In this document: positions 4,648-9,921 of the stretch, in pieces
Position numbering within the stretch: position 1 is the stretch's first letter
Layout of the letters: every line of letters begins with the position of its first letter
Assembly (NCBI GenBank): GCA_027294925.1
Contig: JAPULM010000345.1
Span: forward strand, 1-9,921
Direction: 5' to 3'
DNA from: a bacterium
Lineage (GTDB): Bacteria > Tectomicrobia > Entotheonellia > Entotheonellales > Entotheonellaceae
DNA length: 9,921 nt
Position numbers and translations under genes: made by a program
The notes under the pieces: generated by a model
What the model was told of the DNA's origin: nothing
Seen by the model: only the letters and a program-made list of their open reading frames with translations
The model's database searches: none

Positions 4648-5832
4648 TTAATAAGGCTCATTGACGAAGATGAAGGTGGTCCCTTGTACGATGGGCGCGC
4701 TGGCACCAACAAAGGATACATTGGCATCTTTGACCTGCCGTTCACCGGCACGGCCAGTGACTTGCATCGCCCCTTCAATGATTTGCCAGAGGCCATGGAT
4801 ACGGCCGGCGCTCAGACTACCGCCAAACGTGTTGAGGGGCAGCTCGCCATCCAGCTCGATGCGTCCGTCCTGAATGAAATCCAGCGCTTCGCCCTCCTGG
4901 CAGAAACCGTAGGACTCCAGGCCGTAGATAACTGAGGCGGAGAAGCCATCGTAGATCTGCGCCACATCCACATCTTTGGGGGTGAAGCCTGAGCGTTCCC
5001 AGGTCAGGCGAGATGAACTGCTGCCGGCTTCCATGTAGTTGCTCAGGCTACCGATGCGTCCAGCCACTTCAAAGGCGAGGCGCTGACCGTAGCCGGCAAT
5101 ATAGGCAGGGGGCGGTTTCAAATCGCGGGCGCGATCGGCTGTGGTCAGCACAATCGCAACAGCTCCCTGCACCGGGATATCGCAGTCGAAGAGGCAAAAT
5201 GGATAAGCGATCATTCTGGCGTTTAAATAATCTTCTCGCGTCAAGGGCGTTTGGTAAAAGTAGGCTCTAGGGTTTTTGTTGGCGTGTTTACGTTGGGTAA
5301 CCGCAAGGGTCGCCATCTTGTCGCGATTCTGATTGTGCTGTTCTAGCCAGCGGGTGTAGGCGACCGCCATGCCCTGTCCCGGGCCGCCAAAGCCGTACGG
5401 GGCGGTGAACTGCGCCGGTCCTTGGGCGTAGGCGCCGGGCAGATTTTGGTAGGTCCCAGTGGGATTGTGCATGGCACGCCAGACCACTGCATAGTTGCAA
5501 ACTCCGGCCAGTAGCGCGTTGACCGCCTGCTGCACGGCGCCGCCAATATTTACCGTGTCTACCTGGACGTGCCAGCTCAGGTTTGGCAGTTTCAGCATCG
5601 CCATCATGCAGTTGACCGACACGACTGAGATGCCGTCCACAATGGCGTGACCCGTGGCCGGTAACGCCGGGTAGGTCGCCAGTCCATCAATATTTGACAT
5701 CTCTAGGCCGGCATCTTCTACAGCCGCTCTGGCTGCCTGCAGCGCATGCGCCGCGAGGGGGACCTGGGCCGAACGGGTGATGTCGGAAAATCCCACCCCG
5801 CTGATGGCAACTTTACATCTGTTCTCCCACAT
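4648..5832 (-). CDS. Thiolase-like protein (non-decarboxylating type, catalytic Cys not evident)
   Basis: 394 residues from the ATG at 5830-5832 (MWENRCKVAISGVGFSD), which has AGGAG 9 nt upstream. The frame extends further upstream only through a palindromic repeat, which I exclude. The fold is recognisable: N-terminal GVGFSDITRSAQVPLAAHA, central NIGGAVQQAVNALLAG, DVAQIYDGFSASVIYGLESYGFC (285-311, Tyr294), and NTFGGSLSAGRIHG (334-347). The usual nucleophile segment has no catalytic Cys, the His-Glu-Ala-Phe motif is replaced by Tyr-Asp-Gly-Phe, and the C-terminal CxGxG is FVGAS. This is the lipid-transfer/SCP2-like subgroup that pairs with DUF35 proteins. The characterised Ltp2-DUF35 members are retro-aldolases in steroid side-chain degradation, not thiolases. 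It is probably co-transcribed with the DUF35 gene upstream (gap 87 bp). The substrate is unknown. Confidence 0.8.
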   Translation of the reverse strand: MWENRCKVAISGVGFSDITRSAQVPLAAHALQAARAAVEDAGLEMSNIDGLATYPALPATGHAIVDGISVVSVNCMMAMLKLPNLSWHVQVDTVNIGGAVQQAVNALLAGVCNYAVVWRAMHNPTGTYQNLPGAYAQGPAQFTAPYGFGGPGQGMAVAYTRWLEQHNQNRDKMATLAVTQRKHANKNPRAYFYQTPLTREDYLNARMIAYPFCLFDCDIPVQGAVAIVLTTADRARDLKPPPAYIAGYGQRLAFEVAGRIGSLSNYMEAGSSSSRLTWERSGFTPKDVDVAQIYDGFSASVIYGLESYGFCQEGEALDFIQDGRIELDGELPLNTFGGSLSAGRIHGLWQIIEGAMQVTGRAGERQVKDANVSFVGASAPIVQGTTFIFVNEPY

Positions 5833-5867
5833 CAAACATGTCTCCTGCGGAAATACCTTCTTCTGAT

Positions 5868-5889
5868 GGGACAGATTTAAATCTGTCCC
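5868..5889. repeat. Perfect 22-bp palindrome between the DUF35 and thiolase-like genes
   Basis: The half-site GGGACAGATTT is followed directly by its reverse complement AAATCTGTCCC, and the symmetry nearly continues as AT...AT around one extra C. I recall this sequence type (GGGGACAGATTT with its mirror) as a dispersed intergenic repeat in many bacterial genomes, often near mobile-element genes. It could alternatively be an operator or an RNA hairpin separating the two genes. It creates a spurious N-terminal extension of the thiolase-like frame. Confidence 0.7.
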
Positions 5890-5919
5890 CATTAAAACGC
5901 ATCATTGCGGTGCGCAGCA

Positions 5920-6375
5920 CTAAGTCTCGTTTTGCGCTAGCCGGAACTGCGGCAGCGTGATGTCATCGTTCAGTTTTTCGAAAACAACCTCGACACGACG
6001 CCCCACCTTCGCCGCAGTATAGGGCGCATCAAGTAAATTGCCAGCCAAAAGCGCCCCTTTTGCCTCGTCTAGTTCCACCATGATGCTGGCATAAGGGATA
6101 GCCGGCGCAAAGCGCTTGTCACCCCCGTGGTACATAATGCTGTAGGCGTAAATGGCACCTTTGCCTTCAACCGGTTCAAAGGTGAGGTCGATTGACATAC
6201 AATTCACACAGGTGGCATACGGGGGGTGTTGGAAGTGTCCGCAGGACCGGCAGTGCTGCAGCGCCAGCACACCCTGCTTGGCTGCGTCCCAGAAGGGTTG
6301 TGTCCATTCATCCGGCACAGGAATTGGCCGTGTTACCTTGCTCCAGTCGCTTATCGTCATGTGTGTTTCCCTCAT
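5920..6375 (-). CDS. DUF35 Zn-ribbon/OB-fold protein, acyl-CoA-binding partner
   Basis: 151 residues. An N-terminal helix (PDEWTQPFWDAAKQGVLALQ) leads into a rubredoxin-like zinc ribbon with Cys42-x2-Cys45 and Cys56-x2-Cys59 (HCRSCGHFQHPPYATCVNC), followed by the OB fold (GKGAIYAYSIMYHGG, PYASIMVELDEAKGALLAGNLL, VGRRVEVVFEKLND). This is the standard DUF35 layout and length. DUF35 proteins form complexes with thiolase-fold partners and help bind the acyl-CoA substrate. The thiolase-like gene immediately downstream is the obvious partner. The start is ATG 6375 (AGGAG upstream) or ATG 6360 (GAGGG upstream, MTISDWSK); the first and its ribosome binding site lie in a repeat-like segment, so the shorter form is a real possibility. 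The stop is TAG. Confidence 0.85.
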   Translation of the reverse strand: MRETHMTISDWSKVTRPIPVPDEWTQPFWDAAKQGVLALQHCRSCGHFQHPPYATCVNCMSIDLTFEPVEGKGAIYAYSIMYHGGDKRFAPAIPYASIMVELDEAKGALLAGNLLDAPYTAAKVGRRVEVVFEKLNDDITLPQFRLAQNET

Positions 6376-6405
6376 CCCTACCTTCTCCTATCAGGGGAGA
6401 AAGGG
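6369..6405. repeat. REP-like palindromic segment at the start of the DUF35 gene
   Basis: CCCTCATCCCTACC followed by TTCTCC-(7 nt)-GGAGAA and AGGG resembles the common dispersed bacterial repeat beginning CCCTCACCC and containing a CTCTCCC/GGGAGAG hairpin. It overlaps the upstream start codon and the ribosome binding site of the DUF35 gene. The identification rests on resemblance only. Confidence 0.35.
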
Positions 6406-6485
6406 TACTAAAAACATGCCAAAGTAGATGTCCAGGTACTTAAGTACAACCCCACACAAAAGAGGGGTACAAGTTAATCACACCA

Positions 6486-6777
6486 TCTATTCTGTCGGTG
6501 CCGATTCCGTTGCGCTACGGGATGTCTGCATCGTGAGACCTAACGCCACAGGTGCATACCATCGTCCGTGCCACCGTTTTGCTACGTCAACCAAGCGGTC
6601 AGACGTGGTGTCAAGCGGCAGAACGTGCAGCCGGGAGCGGTCTCGTTTATACAACGATTCGGCAGTAGCCTCAATGTGAATTTACATTTTCATGTCGTCT
6701 TTCTTGAAGGCGTCTACCTCGATCGTAGCGCAGCGGGCCTCAAGCCCCGCTTTGTCAAAGCCGAACCGCACAGCTAG
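6486..6777 (+). pseudogene. IS91-family transposase remnant
   Basis: A decayed internal piece of an IS91-type (Y2/HUH rolling-circle) transposase. The first frame reads SILSVPIPLRYGMSAS, a TGA (6534-6536), then DLTPQVHTIVRATVL. After a one-base shift near 6585 it continues YVNQAVRRGVKRQNVQPGAV, SFIQRFGSSLNVNLHFHVVF and LEGVYLDRSAAGLKPRFVKA, ending at TAG (6775-6777). The QRFGSSLNxNxHFHxxxLxGVY block, with its His-x-His metal-binding motif, is characteristic. The N-terminal zinc ribbon and the C-terminal part with the catalytic tyrosines are missing. The TGA here is in no cysteine position and is accompanied by a frameshift, so it is ordinary decay. Confidence 0.7.
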
Positions 6778-7023
6778 GCGCTGAACCATGCCCTGTCCGG
6801 CATTCCGCCGGACAGGGTGCGTCTCCACCTGTGCTGGGACAACTATGAGGGACTGCACCACGCGCCTCGTACGCTTTGCTGGCGTGGTGGGTCGTGAGCA
6901 CGTCATAGCCGGAATTGTGGATTTGCCACCTTCACGTCGATGTCCCTGGTTGAGCCTGCCATCGTCTGGGCGAAGCTGCAAACGCTGCTTGAGGGCGCAC
7001 GTCTGGCCTCCCAACAACTCTAG
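6778..7023 (+). pseudogene. MetE-like (cobalamin-independent methionine synthase-type) remnant
   Basis: Directly after the transposase remnant, the frame from 6778 reads ALNHALSGIPPDRVRLHLCW and DNYEGLHHA, like the conserved VRLHxCWGNYEGPHHHD segment of MetE-like/UROD-superfamily methyltransferases. The following family segment of roughly 80 residues is deleted. Another frame then gives RLVRFAGVVGREHVIAG, and after a small deletion removing the expected Thr-Asp a third frame gives CGFATFTSMSLVEPAIVWAK and LQTLLEGARLASQQL, ending at TAG (7021-7023). That matches the family C-terminus (VIAGTDCGF...WAKL). The gene is clearly dead, with at least two frame changes and an internal deletion. Confidence 0.65.
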
Positions 7024-7058
7024 TAAGCATGAGGCATAGAGGCCTCTTTTTTACCAGG

Positions 7059-8054
7059 CTATGCAGACGCCATCGCCCACTGCGATGGTGCTTCCGCCAT
7101 GTGGCGTTCAGCTGCCAACAGCTCGCGTTCGAGCAGGCGCACCACGGCCCTCATTCCGTTTAGACCGTGGTGTTCCTCAACCGCCGGAGAGTAGTTGGTG
7201 GTCCCATTAATGTCATAGGTAATCTTGTTCCCATGCCGATCTTCAATAAACTCGATGCCGGCGAGATCAATGCCATTCGCCTGCATAAAGGTAATGTATT
7301 GATCGATAATAGGGTCGTGGAATCCCTCTCGGAGAGCAAAGAGGTTCTGACGGTCAAACACCCCGTTTGCCGGACTGTTGGTCGTGGGGCAAAAGGCATC
7401 ACCGGTTTCGCAGCGTTCGGCTGGACAGAGTTGGAAGCCCTGGCTAGTGTCGGAGCGGATGGCGTATAAAAGTTCACCATCTACAATCTCCACACGGGTG
7501 ATATATGGCTCAGGTGCCTCGATATATTCCTGCAGCAGGGTGATATGATCAACCGGTTTTTCAAACTCCGGTGAGTCGACATAGGCATTGAAGGCATTGA
7601 GCGAACGAAACAGCTGCACGCCAAGTCCCTTCCCACCCCGGTTGTGCTTGGTAATGAAGGGCAGGGGCATCTGCAGGGCCGCCGTTTTGAGAGCCTCCGA
7701 CCCACCTGAAACGGCGATCGTATGAGGGGTGAGCAAACCCGCTCTACGGAGGGCGGTGTATTGCTGGACTTTGCTCATTTCCAGGGCCAAAGCTCGACTT
7801 CCATTGATCACACGCCGGTCATAACTTTCGAGCCACGTGAGCAGTTCTCGCATATAATCCACACTCTCACGATGGCCACGCGTATGTGACGAGGGACTCA
7901 TCCGGTTCAAGAACACCCCATCCGGTGGTTCTTGACTCAAGTCGATCGCCCCGGTGTGAACAAACCATGCGTCGTAAGGCAGGGCAGCAAGGTCCAACTC
8001 GCGTCGCAGGGGTGGCAGCCAATCTTGATTTTCATACAACAGGTAGATTTTCAT
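7059..8054 (-). CDS. ATP-grasp ligase, RimK-like
   Basis: 331 residues from ATG 8052-8054 (MKIYLLYENQDWLPPLRREL), preceded by AAAGGTGATGAA; the longer open frame upstream runs through a terminator hairpin and is rejected. The N-terminal domain contains NRMSPSSHTRGH (50-61) and NGSRALALEMSKVQQY (84-99). The ATP-grasp domain follows: PFITKHNRGGKGLGVQLF (132-149, nucleotide-binding lysine and glycine-rich loop), LLQEYIEAPEPYITRVEIVDG (173-193), and the metal-binding end GIDLAGIEFIED (261-272) with DINGTTNYSP (281-290). These enzymes form an acyl-phosphate and ligate it to an amine, as in RimK or LysX. The substrate is unknown, and no carrier protein of LysW type is adjacent. The next gene upstream on the same strand is a polysaccharide deacetylase, separated by a strong terminator. 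The stop is TAG. Confidence 0.8.
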   Translation of the reverse strand: MKIYLLYENQDWLPPLRRELDLAALPYDAWFVHTGAIDLSQEPPDGVFLNRMSPSSHTRGHRESVDYMRELLTWLESYDRRVINGSRALALEMSKVQQYTALRRAGLLTPHTIAVSGGSEALKTAALQMPLPFITKHNRGGKGLGVQLFRSLNAFNAYVDSPEFEKPVDHITLLQEYIEAPEPYITRVEIVDGELLYAIRSDTSQGFQLCPAERCETGDAFCPTTNSPANGVFDRQNLFALREGFHDPIIDQYITFMQANGIDLAGIEFIEDRHGNKITYDINGTTNYSPAVEEHHGLNGMRAVVRLLERELLAAERHMAEAPSQWAMASA

Positions 8055-8121
8055 TTCATCACCTTTTACCATAATTTCCGCTCTGGACAGGGGCTGGTGC
8101 TTAAAAAATTTATGGGTAACT

Positions 8122-8157
8122 AAAAAAGCCCACGACCTCGGTAAGGTCGTGGGCTTT
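8122..8157 (-). terminator. Strong rho-independent terminator
   Basis: A perfect 14-bp stem, AAAGCCCACGACCT (8125-8138) with its complement at 8144-8157, encloses the five-base loop CGGTA; on the minus strand it is followed by six T. It lies about 70 bp upstream of the ATP-grasp start codon and about 430 bp downstream of the deacetylase stop. It could end the deacetylase transcript, end a small RNA from the promoter near 8386, or attenuate the ATP-grasp gene. Confidence 0.8.
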
Positions 8158-8584
8158 ACGAACTGGCACATGGGTGCGATGCATAACGACTAACTCATCC
8201 ACTTCCTCCCGAGCTATAGGCAAAACACTCCACACAACAGCACGTACCACCGGTCTGATGGGTACGAAGTGAAGTGGTTCCTTGGATGACTGTCGCGTTA
8301 AGGTTCATCGCTTCACGGGTTGAGAAAATCTGTTATTCGCAAGTGTAATCAAACCTACCTTATCATAGTATCTTCAATCCTGTCAACTCCCCCCTCGACC
8401 GGCGTTCCCCTGCCGTTCTTACCCTCGAAGACTTGTTGGTCTCGGTCGAAACCGTCGCCATAACCAGGGTTTGACACGTGCGCCGACTCGATGCGTTGCT
8501 CCTATTCTCACAGGAAAGCCACTCCTACCTCAGCTTCGATACCACCGTCTAGGTCTTGCTCTCTCCTTTCAGGCCCCACCACCG
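8158..8584 (-). other. Gene-free region with promoter-like and structured sequence
   Basis: No protein gene with a start codon and ribosome binding site is seen on either strand. On the minus strand a perfect TTGACA (+ 8381-8386) is followed 16-18 bp later by GATAAG/TAAGGT (8357-8364), a plausible promoter. The transcript of about 230 nt would end at the terminator at 8122. It has several self-complementary pieces, including CGUACC/GGUACG about 12 nt apart and CCACUUC/GAAGUGG enclosing them. The stretch from 8390 to 8584 shows nothing recognisable. Confidence 0.35.
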
Positions 8585-9502
8585 CTAGTGGGCGAGCGTT
8601 GGCGTGGCAGCGCCGAGCTCAGGAATCGGCCCCTCATAGTATGGCAGACGGTCGATGCGTGGCGTCCATGTGCCGTCCGCCATGACCTGCTGCACGTGTG
8701 TGGTGATGTCCTCGAGGGTGGCGAACCAGACCTGGCCCTTGTCGTGCATATATTCGATGAGTTTGGCAATTGCCAGACACCGGGCTAAGCGCCCGCTCAA
8801 GAACGGATGCCAGACAGCGATCCACATCCCACCATATTCCCACATGGCATCAAATTCAGCCCGGTAGACGTCCATCCCCTGTTCAGGCGACTTGGGCTGC
8901 ATCATATAGGACATATCTCTCGACGACATGAAATGTGGCCAATCATCCAGGGCGTAGTGCGTTGGCAACTCGACCAACTGGCCCTTGTCGGTCTCCAAGA
9001 TATACGGAATGTCGTCGCCCATCAGCGACGCATCGTAGGTAAAACCTTCTTGAATGAGAAACTCGAGGCTGTGGCGAGAGAACCGGTAACTGGGCGCGCG
9101 GAATCCGCGTGGCCGATCACCGGTCATGCGCTCGATGACGTCGCTGGCGCGCCTGAGCCAGGCGAGTTCTTCGTCGGGCTCACACCCATTCGGATGCTCA
9201 TGCAGGTAGCCGTGATGCGCGACCTCATGCCCGCCTTTCAGGATGGTCTCGACCGCGGCTGGATACCGCTCCATGGACCAACCAGGCAGGAAGAAGGTCT
9301 GCCGCATGCCGAAGCGCGCGTATAGGTCGACAATGCGCGGCACGGCGACTTCAGGACCGTAGCGCAGCATCGAGATGGCGGCCACCCGCGTATCGGCAGA
9401 CGTATGGTGCGCAAGATGTAAACTGCTGTCAGCGTCCATGTCAAACGTGAAGGCGACGGCGCATCGTGCCCCGTGCGGCCAGGGAATCGGATTTTGAATC
9501 AT
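8585..9502 (-). CDS. Polysaccharide deacetylase-family hydrolase (HpPgdA/PuuE-like)
   Basis: 305 residues, NodB-type carbohydrate esterase 4 fold, without a signal peptide. The ATG (9500-9502) follows GAGGGAG at about 7 nt. Motifs in order: TFDMDAD (19-25, catalytic/metal Asp), HEVAHHGYLHEHP (92-104, metal His97 and His101), RAPSYRFS (135-142), and MWIAVWHPFLSGR (226-238, His232 near the active site). The cytoplasmic, DMDAD-containing layout matches the HpPgdA/PuuE allantoinase-like subgroup more than classical secreted chitin or peptidoglycan deacetylases, so the substrate may be a peptidoglycan precursor, a small amide or a cyclic imide. No purine-catabolism genes are adjacent. The stop is TAG. 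Confidence 0.85.
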   Translation of the reverse strand: MIQNPIPWPHGARCAVAFTFDMDADSSLHLAHHTSADTRVAAISMLRYGPEVAVPRIVDLYARFGMRQTFFLPGWSMERYPAAVETILKGGHEVAHHGYLHEHPNGCEPDEELAWLRRASDVIERMTGDRPRGFRAPSYRFSRHSLEFLIQEGFTYDASLMGDDIPYILETDKGQLVELPTHYALDDWPHFMSSRDMSYMMQPKSPEQGMDVYRAEFDAMWEYGGMWIAVWHPFLSGRLARCLAIAKLIEYMHDKGQVWFATLEDITTHVQQVMADGTWTPRIDRLPYYEGPIPELGAATPTLAH

Positions 9503-9921
9503 GTCGGCACTCCCTCTTCGTTACGCCAGGATTCCTGTTGTCTTGTTTTCGGACATAACGGGGGGCAATTCTATCACAACAGCTAGCGGACTTGGATAGA
9601 AATCTCAATCAATAATACACTAATAACGTCTCTATGCGGATCGCAAAATATCCTATGGACGTCCTTCTTTTAATGAGTTGTGGTAGGTGCGGCTCGATAG
9701 GATGGAAGGAGTTTGTTGGACGTTCGATTTGGCGAGGGACTTCCCAAAGAAAGGGCTACGGTGAAGGTGGCGAACCTCGGCATATCCCCTACACCCAAGC
9801 AAGCGCTTAGCGGCTCGCTTGCTCAGCTAGAGGTCCATGCCAAGGTACCTTGGCAGACACGCGCTGCCATCAGCGGCGGGTCGGCTGAGAGTTTGAGATG
9901 ACGCAGAATCCTACCGATGAC
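9503..9921. other. Gene-poor right end with a perfect palindrome
   Basis: Bases 9503-9700 hold the leader of the deacetylase gene. A plus-strand open frame of 62 codons (9713-9901, TTG start after AAGGAG) encodes no sequence I recognise and is not called. Within it TGCCAAGGTACCTTGGCA (9838-9855) is a perfect 18-bp palindrome, and about 40 bp before it GCAAGCG...CGCTTGC can form a 7-bp stem. No tRNA or transposase end is apparent. Confidence 0.3.

Noticed and set aside
5833..5892. N-terminal extension of the thiolase-like protein
   Set aside because: It is encoded largely by the 22-bp palindrome; ATG 5832 has a proper AGGAG and begins the family's usual N-terminus.
6436..6470. GTACTTAAGTAC palindrome and a GTAC...CCCC/GGGGTAC inverted repeat
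   Set aside because: Short, AT-rich or loosely spaced symmetry with no T-run and no nearby intact gene to control; possibly an IS relic but not demonstrable.
6534..6536. In-frame TGA in the transposase remnant as another selenocysteine
   Set aside because: It is not at a cysteine position and is accompanied by a frameshift and missing domains.
8055..8171. N-terminal extension of the ATP-grasp protein up to 8171
   Set aside because: The extension is encoded by the terminator stem-loop and has no ribosome binding site; ATG 8054 does.
8471..9325. Plus-strand open frames opposite the deacetylase gene
   Set aside because: They are the antisense of a well-supported gene and show no protein motifs.
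9713..9901. A 62-codon plus-strand open frame with a possible AAGGAG
   Set aside because: The start is TTG with short spacing, no family is recognisable and it contains a long palindrome; support is insufficient.

Overview
The window looks like an accessory region of a bacterial chromosome, moderately GC-rich, with Shine-Dalgarno-led genes separated by decayed genes and insertion-sequence debris. The gene families (a GYD-domain protein, a thiolase-like/DUF35 pair, an HpPgdA/PuuE-like deacetylase, remnants of a MetE-like enzyme and an IS91-type transposase) fit an environmental proteobacterium, Desulfobacterota member or Tectomicrobia/Entotheonella-like bacterium. This is a weak inference with no marker gene behind it. 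If the central reading below is right, the host must also make and insert selenocysteine (Sec).

Left part (1-2300). Two small minus-strand proteins, a truncated GYD-domain protein and an unassigned 114-residue protein, are followed by a decayed UPF0158 fragment. Next is a plus-strand P-loop kinase-like gene with an atypical Walker A motif, then about 500 bp with no convincing gene.

Centre (2314-4577): the main result. A promoter with a MerR-family-type dyad between its -35 and -10 elements precedes six closely spaced plus-strand genes: a glutaredoxin-like protein, a double zinc-ribbon protein, a MerP/HMA-like exported (probably lipo-) protein, MerE, a small multi-spanning membrane protein, and a MerC/MerT-like membrane protein. 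Read conventionally, three of these are broken by in-frame TGA codons. There are five such TGAs. In two genes they fall exactly where the family's metal-binding or redox cysteines belong: UxxC instead of CxxC in the glutaredoxin, and UxxU instead of CxxC in the HMA motif. In the third gene they fall in a C-terminal tail that stays coding up to a TAA placed just before the next gene's ribosome binding site. A short hairpin with a G in the first or second loop position lies 20-23 nt after four of the TGAs (32 nt after the fifth, which shares a hairpin), matching the bacterial SECIS pattern. I read this as a mercury (or other soft-metal) handling operon built around selenocysteine. Selenolates bind Hg(II) more tightly than thiolates, so the arrangement makes chemical sense.

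Right part (4648-9502). A minus-strand pair encodes a DUF35 zinc-ribbon/OB-fold protein and a thiolase-like protein lacking recognisable catalytic cysteines, probably a complex acting on acyl-CoA substrates. A perfect 22-bp palindrome separates them. Upstream lies a mosaic of an IS91-type transposase remnant joined to an internally deleted MetE-like pseudogene. A RimK-like ATP-grasp ligase and a polysaccharide deacetylase, both minus strand, follow. Between those two, a promoter-like sequence and a strong terminator about 230 bp apart could delimit a small RNA or a leader. The last 400 bp hold no convincing gene.
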